Made by a program: the position numbers and the translations under genes. Shown piece after piece: positions 34,438 through 45,186 of a stretch of 64,000 nt of DNA (its first letter is position 1; each line of letters opens with the position of its first letter). This DNA comes from Edaphochlamys debaryana (taxonomy: Eukaryota > Chlorophyta > Chlorophyceae > Chlamydomonadales), in NCBI GenBank assembly GCA_016858145.1, contig JAEHOE010000013.1:1476191-1540190 (forward strand), written 5' to 3'. Below the pieces are notes generated by a model. The model did no database searches, had not been told where the DNA came from, and saw nothing but the letters and a program-made list of their open reading frames with translations.

Positions 34438-35615
34438 CTGCAAGATGCATGTCCAGCACGCTCCTGGAGCGCGCGGCCAGGCACGAGTAGCAGTGCGTCA
34501 GGATCTACGCTGAGGTCTATCGTCCTGAAGTTGGTCAGAGTAAAGCGTGAGGGCAGCTGCATGTTGCGGTTGACTGGGCCCCGATCGTGCCTCAGCCCCG
34601 GAGCCCATACATGCCCAACCCCGGGAGCACGTGGGGGCGGGCCCGGAGCTTGTAAGTCGCAGCACCAAGTACTGCAGTTACTTGCACACAAATACCCCTC
34701 TTTCCCGTGCTTAACCCGCGGTACTTGAGAAAGTTGGGGTCTGGGAATGGTCATCGGTTGCAGCCCGAACGTTGCGTGTCAGGAGATCGGCACTGTTAGC
34801 TCCGGCTCAGATGATGCCTACCGTCTTGGTCAGACCGGGGGCGACGGCACCTCATGGACTACCACAGCCTGATCGCGCAGCAGTCGGGGCTTGCCCCCTT
34901 GAGGGGGCGGGACTTGGGGGTTGGGGTTGCATGGCTGGTGGGTCGCCGGTGGGTTGCGGGCGGCGCAGGGGGCCGCGGGGGGACCGTGGCACGAGCGGCA
35001 CTGCACGTGCACCCCGTCGCACTGCAACAATGCGCCGAGGTGCCTTGTGTAGGCGACACGCCTAATGCACCATGCGAGGCACGCGCGGCTGATCGCAGCA
35101 AGCCTAGCGTGCCTCGGGAAGACCAGGACTCGGGAAGCAAGGGTATGGACGATTATGCACGACCCAGCGCTGTCTTAACCCAGAGCTGAGGGCAGCAAAG
35201 GTGATGCTCGAGATTTCGGAAGCCGCCAGGGCTGGCGGCTGACGCAAAAGGGGTCTGTTCCGGGGGCAGAGGGCCTCGCCCGGTTCCCTGGTCTCACCTG
35301 CGCTGCAGGAGTGCCCTGGCGGCCCGATTGAAAAGGGGGTGTTGGTGCACCGCCCTGTTTTTGGGCTGAGCCCCCGGCGCGGAGCCCCCGGGGATTACCC
35401 CGTGTCGGTGTCCGTCCGTCCGTCCGTGTGTGCCCTGCGTCACGCAAGAACCTGCGATTCACGCCCAGCCCGCGGTGCCACAAGCTTTACTTACTTTATC
35501 CCTATCGCTTGTGATTGAGAGCAGGGGAAGTTGGGGCTTGGCGGCGTTGGTGTGCGGAGGGCTGCTTGGGTGGACTTGGCTAGACTAACCCGCACCCCTT
35601 CCCACGCCCCCTCAG
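34438..35615. other. Upstream region of the VPS13 gene, no confident gene
   Basis: This holds the 5' UTR and promoter side of the VPS13 gene. I see no conserved coding segment here. A CCGT tandem run sits near 35.42 kb. CTAAC followed by CCCCCTCAG at 35606-35615 looks like the branch point and 3' end of a plus-strand intron leading into the next feature. Confidence 0.5.
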
Positions 35616-35726
35616 AACCGCGACGTCTCCGCTGCCAACGTGATCCGCATCCTCCTCCTGCTGAAGCTGCTGGGCTTCAGCCGGCCGGCCGCGCTGGAGC
35701 GGCCGCCGGCCGTGGACCCGGGCTGA
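35616..35726 (+). pseudogene. Terminal exon resembling the C-terminus of a TnpB/Fanzor-type RNA-guided nuclease
   Basis: After a CCCTCAG acceptor with a CTAAC branch-like site about 30 bases upstream, a 36-codon open frame runs to TGA. It begins NRDVSAANVIRI and continues through a Leu-rich helix to GFSRPAALERP. TnpB and its eukaryotic relatives (Fanzor) end with an '(N/D)RD.(N/S)AA..I' motif that carries the last RuvC aspartate, often followed in Fanzors by 'G..RP..L.R'. The match is short but ordered. I could not find the zinc-finger Cys pairs or earlier RuvC motifs upstream, so this is probably a remnant. It may equally be a chance open frame. Confidence 0.4.
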
Positions 35727-35982
35727 GGGCCCAAACAAAGAGCAGCGGCGGCGGAGGGAGAGAGGTAGCGGGTGGCGTGTGGGCAGTAGCGGATTGGAGA
35801 CGGACATCTTCTCTTTCTGTCTTTTGGGGGGTGCATGTGAATGTGCGCCCAGGGGGGGGGGGTAGGTCCTCCCCAGACATACATCATGCCTCATCTGTAC
35901 AGAACTTACCGTGAGGATCCCAAATCCGCTTTCAGAAATCAAAACGAAGGTTTTATTGCAAAGTTATGGGGGCCCAAAGTTC

Positions 35983-36556
35983 TCGGTCGGTCGTCGGTCG
36001 GGGGGGGTCGGGGGACTTTGGGAGGCTGTGTGGCGGAACTTTGTCACCGCGGCGTAGAGCAGCGCCCAGCATCATACCACACGCCCTGGTCATGCAGCAA
36101 GGCATGAACTTATGCTGGCAAGTCACTGGCACCCGTCCAGCGGTGTTAGGGAGTCGGGACCGGTGGGACATGTCGGCATGCCGGGCCCCGGGCACACACG
36201 CGACCACCCAAAGGCGTCTCGCAGGTTCTCCCGGAAGGCCGCCTTCCACTCCCGCGCCCCAGACCGCACAATACTTGCAATGTACAGCCCTGATACCGCC
36301 CTTTGTTGCTGAGCCGTTGGTCAATTGACGGGTCGGGGTCCGTGGCATGGTCGATGGTACCCGACCAACGTGGGCCACAGGGAGTGGTGTGCGCGCCCAT
36401 GGATAGAGCACACGGCCAGCAGTCCAGCGAAACGCGAAAGGCATAGAATGGAGTACGTACATGCCTTGTACGGCAGTGTCGTACACTGTACGGGTCGGTC
36501 GGTCGTCGGTCCCGGGGGGTCGGGGGACTTTGGGGCATGATATCGGGCAACTTTGT
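35983..36556. repeat. Pair of about 62-bp direct repeats enclosing about 450 bp
   Basis: Copies at 35983-36044 and 36495-36556 share TCGGTCGGTCGTCGGTC, then a G run, TCGGGGGACTTTGG and a final AACTTTGT, with small differences in the centre. The enclosed DNA shows no coding signal. The arrangement resembles ends of a small non-autonomous element or a duplicated regulatory block, but no target-site duplication was identified. Confidence 0.7.
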
Positions 36557-36952
36557 TTGTACCCCCCCGCTGGTGCGCCCAACCCAACCGGCTAAGTCCG
36601 GCATTGCGGGGTTGCGAAGGCCCCTCACTTATGGCGGCGTGGGTTTAGTCCGTGCGCTGTGGGGCGTAGTGCTTGATTGCGCGGCCCCAGTGCTGCCCGG
36701 CCTCGCGGGGTTTGGGGCTCGGCCCTTTTCCCTGTCCTGGACAGACACCCTTGTTCCAGCCCGTTGAACGGTTACACGTTGGGTCGTGACGGCGGGGCCG
36801 GCAGCGGGGGCCCAAGGGACGCCGAGTCCGAGTCGCCGGATGGTCAAGCAGCACACACGGTGCGACGGCACGGGAAGGCATGGGCGCCTGACACACGCAC
36901 TCTCCACTTCCGCATTTCAAGGCGAGTACTCTTAGTACTATGCACCTCAATC
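36045..36952. other. Non-coding upstream region of MYND gene A
   Basis: This includes the spacer between the direct repeats and the 5' flank of the MYND gene. A small perfect hairpin, CAGTGT-CGT-ACACTG, lies close to 36.48 kb beside several GTACGG motifs. I see no credible gene. Confidence 0.4.
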
Positions 36953-39736
36953 ATGCCACCTCGCATGCGAGCCTCAGCTGCACCGCCTGCGAACAGAGTC
37001 CCTGAGCATGAGTTGGCCAAGAAGCGTTTGTTGGGCGCTGTGGACCGTCTGCTGGGGCTCACAACAACTCAGCGGAGCGTAAAGGACCTCAAGGACCTCA
37101 CCAGTGACACGCGCACGTTATGCGAGTTTGCAGCCGACAATGGACTCGCCCTCCTGGACACGGACGGCCGCTTCGCCTCCGCCCTCGTGTCGCTAGCTGG
37201 CATCGCGACTCGCATGAAGGTGACGAGCGCAGCTGGCCAGCTGCATACCAACCAGCATTTCGTCGCCTTCCACGCGCTCGAACTTGCCGTCCTCATCCTG
37301 GACAGCGCGACCAGCACCTCCACAGCCGCTGCGGTGCGCCCTTTTGCGGCCACGCTGCTCAAGGTGCAGACCCTGCACGCCGCGGCACGGCAGGTCGCGG
37401 CGGCCTGCGCGCTCGACCCCGAGGCTGAGGGCCAAGGCGGCACCGATCTGCGCATGCGCGCAGGCGACCTCGCATCTTTCCACCTCAGCCTAGTGGCTCG
37501 CCTAGCACAAGCAGCGCAGTTGCCTGGTGCCTGGTGCTCCTCATGCGCCCGCCGCCCGGCGCCCCGCAAGCACCGCTCGACAGCATGCAAGCCAGCCTGT
37601 TCACGCACCTGTGCGTTGCAATCAATCGGCTCGGTGCGCTTGTGCCGCGTGACGGCCCCGCCCTAACAGAAGCGGGTAGCATACGGGCGGCGGTCGGCCC
37701 CTGCGGCCACCGAGCCCTTCAGCTCCTCTGCGGCAGCGTCCTGTCGGCGGCGGATGGCCAGCCCTGCGGCCTGCCCCGAGACCCCCTCCTCTCCACTCCC
37801 GTAACTGACAACGGTGGTTACCCATGCCTGTCAATCGCCGTACTGTACACGTGCATGGTTGCTGTGAACCTCGACGCCACCAGCCCCGCCCCCTCCGTGT
37901 CGCCCCGTGCCATTCTGCGCCTGGCCCTGCGCGCACTGGTGCTGGCGGGGGCATCAGCACGCGCCGGCGCGGGGGCGGTGTCCCTTGACTCCAGGCGGCA
38001 GCCGGTGGTGGACCTGAGCTGGGCCGGGGGCAGGCGCAGGGGCACCCAGGCCTTCCGACTGCTGCTGACCCCCGGAGAAGTGGTCGACGTGGCCTGGCAG
38101 GCTCTGCTGGTCCTGGCGGGTGCGGCCGAGCGGTGGCCGCGGGCGTGGGAGGCCGAGGCGGCTAGGGCCTGGGCGCCCCTGCTGACGGCCGCCCTGCACA
38201 GCCTGGCGGCAACTGAGGAGCCGCAGACACCGGAGGCCCTTCTGGAGCTGCTGCAAACTGCTCTGCGGCCTCTGGCAGGCCCTCTAACGGGTGCGTAGCG
38301 GCGTCTTTGTCTGTGGCATCTCTGCCAGCTGTGACTCAAATAATCAACACTTCTTGCTGTTGCTCTCGCTTGCATGCGCTCACCCTGCCGCTGCCCTTCG
38401 CATGCCGCAAGGCTCCTGCGAGTGCTCACGCCATGCCCCCGCTCCGCTGTCCCACGCCACAGGTGGGCCGCCCGCACTGTTCTTCCACGCCGCCGCGCTG
38501 CCCCCCTCCGTGGCGGCGGCGCTGGAGGGCGGTGTGGTGCCGCTGCTGGAGACGATGCTGCGGTGCGCCGCCGGCAGCCCGGCAGGGCCCAAGGCGTGGG
38601 TAGTGGGGCACTGCGTAATAGCCCAGGGCTCCAGCTTCGCCGCCCTTGTAGCGCACAGCCCGCCCCGGCAGGCCGCCTCCCTCCTCCGGACTCTGGCCAA
38701 GCTGCTCCGGACGCTGCCGCCGGACGTCCTGCTGCGACCAGCGCACTCGCAAGCGACTGAGGACCTGGAGTGGGTCGTCGTCCTCACCGCCCTGGACCTC
38801 ATCGAGCTAGCTCTGAGCTTTCCGCAAGGGCTATCGGAGCCGACGGCAGCAGCCGTGGACCCCGCTGCGCCCTGCGCGCCCGTGTGTGTGCTGGCGCTGG
38901 CGGTCCTGCAGCTGCTGCCCGAGTTGTCGCGGCTGGCCTGTCGGGCCATGCAGCTTCGGGCACACAGGCTGCCCAGGGGCGCTGGCGGCTCGGGCGAGGC
39001 AGGTAGCCATGGCAATCGTGGAAACGGGCTGCTGGATGGGTGTCTTTTGGCGTTCTTGCGGGCCACCGGTATTGCGGCCGACTATGCCGCCGACTATGCG
39101 AAGCCTGGCGCTCGGGGCGCCCCTCCGCACCGCCTGGCCTCGGCCCTGTGCCTGCCCCTCCTGGTGGAGGCGTGCGGGGCGGTGCCGCTGCTGGGGGCGC
39201 TCCTGGAGGCATCGGTGATGGAGGGGGAGGAGGGGCAGCTGATGCTGTCGCCCCAAACCTTGGCCATCCGGTGCCTAAAGGTGCACACGTTTTACCCGCA
39301 CCTCGTGCTGGGGCGGGGCAGCGGCGCGGACGGTGCCGGCGGCTCAACCGCACCGGGTGCGGCGGCTGCGTGGTCGCCTGAGGCCCTCCGCCTGCTGGCC
39401 ACACGGGTGAGCGAGGCGCCGCCCGGAGTGTGGCAGCAGCTGGAGGACTTGGCGGATCGGCTGGACCAGCCTCAGAGCGAGCAAGCTGTAGGGCGCCTCT
39501 GCGCCGAGGCTCTGGCGGCCGCCGCCAAGCGGCTGGCGGCGCTGCGGGCCGAGGCGGCGGCGCTGCTGCCCGCCTGCGCCAACCCTGCCTGCGCCAGCCT
39601 CGAGGGCGACAGCGAGGCGGACGTGAGGCTGCAGCAGTGCGGGCGATGCAAGCGGGTATCGTACTGCTGCCGCGATTGCCAGACGGCGCACTGGAAGGCG
39701 GGGCACAAGGCGGAGTGCAGGGTAGAGAGCAGCTGA
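36953..39736 (+). CDS. MYND zinc-finger protein, paralogue A, reading frame disrupted
   Basis: The start ATG at 36953 (MPPRMRASAAPP) aligns with the start of paralogue B. Exon 1 runs to 38290, with donor GTGCGT; exon 2 is 38463-39736. Most of the protein is an Ala/Leu-rich helical scaffold of unknown role. The C-terminal MYND finger has CANPAC, CGRCKRVSYCCRDCQ and HWKAGHKAEC and would mediate protein-protein contacts. Compared with B, exon 1 lacks a net 67 bases near 37525, where B encodes LLQDSALAKSLLAALEESSL. This shifts the frame between AQL and RPPPGAPQ, and no plausible GT-AG intron repairs it. It is therefore a recent pseudogene or an allele or assembly error. The upstream frame runs to a stop at 37666; the downstream frame reopens near 37534 and is otherwise intact. 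Confidence 0.75.
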
Positions 39737-40800
39737 GAGGGCCACGGGGGACAGGGGCATAGGTGTATGGGGAGTTTTGGCAGGGGACGGTGCAGGTCTG
39801 TTGCGGAGGCGCTTAGGAACATGTGCACGCTGCCCCAACTGGCGTTATCACGCTTGCAATACTCGCTTTGTACGCATGTGTGATCATGGAGGCTGCGCTG
39901 AAATGCGCACAGCACTGTCAAGCAGGGGTGCGCAGTAGGCGCTAGGAGGGAGCAGTTTGACATCGCAGGGTTCAGGGATGGCAGGCACGGCACCCAAGTA
40001 GGAGTTGACTGATCAGTGCATTCTAACACTCGCCTGTTGCTGAGCTGGCGACCATAGCGGCCTGGAGGTTTCGGCGTTTATGGAGGGCGCAACGACCGGG
40101 CATACCGGTACTTTAAGTGACGTGCAGTGCAAGCGAGTGCGAGAGAGGTTGAGACGCGGGGCATGGCTGACTGGGGCGTGGCCCTTGGAGTGAAGTCCAG
40201 ATCTATGCTGTGTGAGCGGTGGCAGGTGCTGGAACCTACCCGCCCGACCGGAATCCTCCTTGGCCCCTTGATAGGTGCCGCATTGTAGGCGCGACGACGG
40301 CCCACAGAGGACATGACCAGGGCTTCACGTGTCTCGAATGCTGTGTAAACTTGTGCAATGCAGGTCACTGCGCCGGCCCCACCAGGACCCCCATGGCCTC
40401 TCCCCCTTCCCTCCATCAACAATGCCCCCCCCCGTGCAGTCATTTGGACCGCCATGCCAGTATCAGGCCTCCGCGCAGTGAACAGGGTAACGCACAGTCC
40501 ACATCACCGAGCGCCGGCGCCGCAGCGTCGCCTGTCCTCCCCCTTGCCACCCCACGCACCCTCAACGCAGTAAACAACTCCTGTCTTCGTCCGCAGCTAG
40601 TGCTCCTCCACAACAATTTCAGTGGCACCCCCGCCCACCGCATCCAACCAAGCCCCACCAGCCGCCAACCGTACCGGGCTTACCATCAGGTGCGCCACCC
40701 TTCGGCTGCCGTGTACATTCCGCACCGTGGCCATACCGCGTCCGCATCGGGCCTCCCACCAGGTGCGCAGCCCATCAAGTGCCGTGCAGCCGAGCGCCGC
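39737..40800. other. Convergent 3' intergenic region
   Basis: This lies between the ends of MYND gene A (+) and the Rh channel gene (-). It should hold both 3' UTRs. A TGTAA, the usual algal polyadenylation signal, is visible on the plus strand near 40.34 kb. No other gene-like signal was found. Confidence 0.4.
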
Positions 40801-43800
40801 CTAGTGCTCCTCCTCCTCCCCCTCGTGGCCGTGCCACCAGGGCGCGTCGTCATAGAGCTTCTCCACCACGAGCTCCGCGCCCCGCACCCACCCCACGCGG
40901 GTCACCAGGGCGCCCGCAGCGCTGCCGCCGGCCGCCGCCAGCGCCAGCGTCACGCCCAGCCCCGCCAGCTGCCACAGCGGCTGCGCGGCGCCCCGCACCA
41001 GCAGCCCCGTGTTGCGTGCGGCCAGGGAGGGCAGGGCGGTGAACAGGGCCGAGGCCAGGCCCCCCAGGATGCCGGGCATGCCGTGCAGGTTGTGCACGCT
41101 GAGGGGGGGAGGGGAACAGGAGGGAGGAGGAGATGAAGAGGGACAAGAAGGGGGCAGCTCGTCACCCAGTACGGCACCCACGCACTCCCGCGGCCGCTGG
41201 CCCACCCGCGCCACCCCGACCCCGGTCCGCACCCACCCGCACGTGTCCCTCAGCGCCAGGCTCCCCGCCTCCAGCTTCGGGGTGAGCCGCACGTAGCCCG
41301 CGGTGGACAGCACCCCCGCCAGCGCCCCCAGGCCCAGGGCAGCCGCGGGGGGCAAGCGCAGGCTGGCGGAGGAGCCCACGGCCACGCCACCGGCCAGCGT
41401 GGCGTTCTGGACGTGCACCTAAGGGGGCGTCAGGGGATGGGTGGGTGTGGGGTTGGGGGCTGGTGGTGGGGCCTGCCGTGGTCCACACGCCCCTGCTCGT
41501 TCCATCCAGCTGCAGGTATTCGCCCAGGCGATATCGACCCCTGCTACCACGCAGCCCCCGAGCACGATACGTGAGCACCACCTCCCCTCCACGCACCAAG
41601 TCCGTCGTGCCCGACTCGCTCCCCCGGCAGCACGGGCATCGGAGTGAGGTTCAAGACACCCACATCGGCCCCGCCCAACCCACATCAGCCCCTGTCAACC
41701 CACATCACCCCCGCCCAACCCACATCGCCCCGCCCAACCCCCCCCGCACGCACCATGTCCATCTTGCCCGACTCCCCCAGCAGCACCGACGCCGCGAAGG
41801 CCGCCACGCAGGACGCCAGCAGCGCCAGCAGCGTGTTGGCGATGCAGTGCCACTGCCACTGGTCCGTGCCGCCGGGGGTGGCGCCCAGCGCGCCGTTGAA
41901 GCTGCGGGCCGAGGGAGGGGGAGGAGGCATGGTGGGCGAGGGTGGTGTCAAGGGGAGTGGGGGTAAAGGATGGCGGCGAGGAGGCAACGCGCGAAAGGCA
42001 AGACGTGACGTACGAGCCCCCATGTGCTGTATCTGGCGTGGCGTGTGAGCCCGACGGAACCCGCCGTACACGCGTACCTGGGCCACAGGATCCACAGGAA
42101 GATGGTGCCTGGGGCAGATGAAACAGGGAGCACAAGGGGTTGCGGGCAGGGATAGCTTCAATACTGCGAGATAAACCGGTCCCCGCTGTATGCATACATG
42201 GCGCATCCTGCTCCGCCTGTCCCCCAGTCCCCCGCCCACGCACCAATCATGGCGAATGTGTCGGTGGCGGGCGAGGCTCCGTTGTTGGCGTGTCCTGCGC
42301 CCCCACCGGGCTGAGTGGCGATCCAGCGGGACGCAGCCAAACCTGGGTTGCAGGGGCAGGGGCGGGGCGCGGGTGAGGGCGTGCCATTGCTGAGCGACGG
42401 ACGGTGAGCAACAGTGCTTGCTCTCCCTTTCGCCACGCCTCCCCTTTTAATCCCACGACCGCCCGGACCCCTGATTTCGCTGGGGTCGCGACCCCGCTCC
42501 GGCCTCTTTCAATCTCCTCAGCAAGCTCGGCCATCCTCCCCGTCCTGCGCCCTCTTCCTCCTCCCTCGCTCCCTCCCCGGCCCCCGCACCGTAGTAGGCA
42601 CCGAAGGCGTGGATGCTCATGGACCCCCCGATGTCCAGAGCCCGGAACTGCTCGAACACCACCCACTGGTTGAGAGCGTACACGGGCACCTGGTGGTGGC
42701 GGAGAAGGAAGGAAGGGACCACGTGCGGGAGGAGAGGTGCCGTCAGCAAGCAGAGCTGCTGTCTATCTGCAAGCTCCGGCCACGGGCCTGAGCGGTTGCA
42801 GACGTTGCCCCGTACTGGGCTTTAGTTGCCCCGTGAGACGGCGCAGATTGACTAGGATCGGGCAGAGCAAAGGATGCAGATTGAGGATGCAGGGCGCCCC
42901 CACCCCAGCAAGACACGAACGTAGTGCCGTACGTGTCGTACCCACCATGAGCACCAGCATCCACAGGATCTGGGAGGGGCTGGCGCGGCCCAGTACGGCA
43001 CCGAACGCAATCATGGCGGAACCTGCAAAGGTTGGGCATTGGGGGGCAGGCGCCGCGAGCGGGGCGGCGGGAGCGTGGGGGGTCGTAAGGCGGGAGCCAT
43101 CCGCGTCATGGCAAGGCAGGCAGGCAGGTGACGGAGGGAGGCAACAGCAAATCTAAGGGGGCAGTCCAGTTCGCCCCATACCCAAAGCCCTCCCGGTCCC
43201 CATCGGCCCGTCGCACCCGCTGCAAAGGCTGCGTCGATGAAGAGGGGCAGGTCAATGGTGATGGTCGAGACCCTGGGGGCACGAAGGGAAGAAGACGGGC
43301 AGTGCATTCCCCGTTCACCTTGTGTCCCCTAGTTGCCCACCTCGCCCTCTGCCCCACCACCGCAACCTCGCCCAACCTTGCCTGCCCAACGCCCACAGCT
43401 TCTCCCGCGCGCCCGCCCACACACCCCTCCCCTTCTTCCCTTGCCCCCCCACCAGGACCACGTGCATGCGCCCCCACCCCCACCAGGCTCACGTGCGCCC
43501 CCACCCACCTGCCCTCCAGGGCGCCCTGCTGCGCCGCCCCCAGCGCCAGCACCGCCAGCAGCATCACAACGGCCGAGAGCACAAAGTTGAGCCCCACGGC
43601 TGAGAGAGAGTACTTGCGGAGGAAGGTCATGAGGAAGCCAAAGCCAACGAAGATCTGCCGTACACAGATGTGAGCATGCATGGGGGAGTGGCGGTAGGGG
43701 GCAGCGCGGGGTAAGGGTGGGCGGCGTGCCGCTGGGGCGTGTGCGTGCCGGGCGGGCATGACTTCCATGACTTCCATTGCCAAACTCAGCTCTGCCAGCA

Positions 43801-44282
43801 GCCCCTTTCCATGGCAAGCAGGTTTGACGGCAACTTGCCATGAGCATAACATGGATGAGGAATTGGTAGTAGTGCGAGACGTAGGCCTCCTGCGCGGGTT
43901 GTCGAGCGGGCAGGGGCGGTCTGGGGTCGCCAGGGCGAGGCGTGAGACCGGAGCCGCGGTCCCGAGCGACGACGGTCGTGCAAGTGCCAGGGTTTGGCGA
44001 CCAAGATGTCCCCGGCTCAATTAACATTACATCAGCTCAGGCAACTGATGTGTGTCTGGCTCAGGGCTCGAAAGAGTCGCGCCGCGAGGCATGGCCCTGC
44101 CGTCGCCCGAGCGGTTGGCCTGAACCCTAGCTCGAGCTCACCTCTGGAGCGAGGTCAGTGAACAGAGCAAATGCGAGGAGCGCGGCGCACAGCACTCCAG
44201 CCAAGGTGGCTGCGAAGGATTTGAGCTTCGCTCCCATGACTGCACTGCTCGGGGCAAGGAGCGGCCACTCGAGTGTCGCCAT
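40801..44282 (-). CDS. RHP: Rh-family ammonium/CO2 channel, complete, 11 exons
   Basis: Rh proteins are trimeric membrane channels that pass NH3/NH4+ and, in green algae, are linked to CO2 uptake. The exons are 44142-44282, 43839-43889, 43509-43654, 43217-43272, 42946-43022, 42590-42689, 42244-42342, 42078-42108, 41754-41901, 41237-41418 and 40801-41098. They sum to 1329 bases, giving 442 residues in one frame from ATG at 44282 to TAG. Family signatures are IFVGFGFLMTFLRKYSLSAV, AMIAFGAVLGRASPSQ, LDIGGSMSIHAFGAYYG, DTFAMIGTIFLWILWP, GKMDMVHVQNATLAGGVAVG, LRDTCGVHNLHGMPGILGG. The twin pore histidines fall at about His184 and His349. Hydrophobic segments throughout fit 11-12 membrane helices. 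The intron after exon 2 starts with GC (GCAAGT). Chlamydomonas has RHP1 and RHP2; I cannot say which this matches. Confidence 0.95.
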
Positions 44283-45186
44283 ACTGCCCGACTGAACCAC
44301 GACGACCAAGACAGTTCAATGCGTATTCCTATAGCACCCGGGCCGCGGGGCGCAAGGCGAGAGCAAGGATAGCCGATGGCCGCACACGCAGGTGCTCGGA
44401 ACGGCAAGGACAAAGCTTGAGATCGGGTGCGTGTGAGCAGGTATTCTAGTCTGTATGCACACAGGGCTCCACCTCTTGTGGCGTGCGCGGAACCCTTGTT
44501 ACCCCAGTTTACGGATCGGCCGAGCACGTGGCGAAGGCGAAAGGTCGCAACCTGCCGCACTCGGGCCCTTCCTGGCCTCCCCCTCTGCCCCCCGCCTCCC
44601 CCCATGCGCGTGGCCCATGGCCCATGGCAAATAGACGCCTGCCTTGTCACCGCAACGCGTACCCTCTGGTCTTCCCTGCAGTGATGTTGCCAGCCCCGTC
44701 ACCGCAGAGCGCTTCAAAGCACCGCCGCACTGCGTCGGCCAACATCATGCGACGCCAACACCGCGGCACTACGCCCCGTTGTCTATAATAACCGCAGCAG
44801 GTGGAGGGAGCCCTGCCAACCATGCTGTGTAGCGAGCCCGGATAGTTCAAACCTCCACAGTATGTGCACGTGGACCAGGCGGGACGCGGGACGCGGGACC
44901 GGGGGCCGGGGTGCGTTGGCAGGCGTTGGCGTCAACGCGGGGGGGCAGCGGCCGGCGAGGGGACCGACGGGGCCAGACGGAGCGTGGGAAGGACGAGGCC
45001 GCTGTCAAGCCGATACGCTTCAGAAAGTGTTGGGCCGGCGGGGGCTAGCCTCGGCGGCAACGTCTGGGAACGCAGGCGCGGGCAAGCGCTCGCATCGGGT
45101 TTGGGCGGGAAAGCCTCAATTCAGCCTGGTGCCTGGCAACGCAGCTTCGCACAACACATTTCGCACCCATACAACGAAACTGTAGA
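44283..45186. other. Divergent promoter region between the Rh channel gene and MYND gene B
   Basis: The Rh gene starts leftward at 44282 and the MYND gene starts rightward at 45187, so both promoters should lie here. On the minus strand a TATAGGAATA-like element lies about 40-50 bases upstream of the Rh start codon. This is weak evidence. No coding signal was found. Confidence 0.45.

Noticed and set aside
34441..34443. TTG at 34443 as the VPS13 start
   Set aside because: The ATG at 34437 gives the standard family start, and nuclear genes rarely use TTG.
34772..35189. Plus-strand frames upstream of 35616 as earlier nuclease exons
   Set aside because: No Cys pairs in zinc-finger spacing and no RuvC motif could be read in any frame.
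44307..44309. TTG-initiated upstream extension of the Rh protein
   Set aside because: No ATG exists in that extension. ATG at 44282 is the first in-frame start and gives a normal-length protein.
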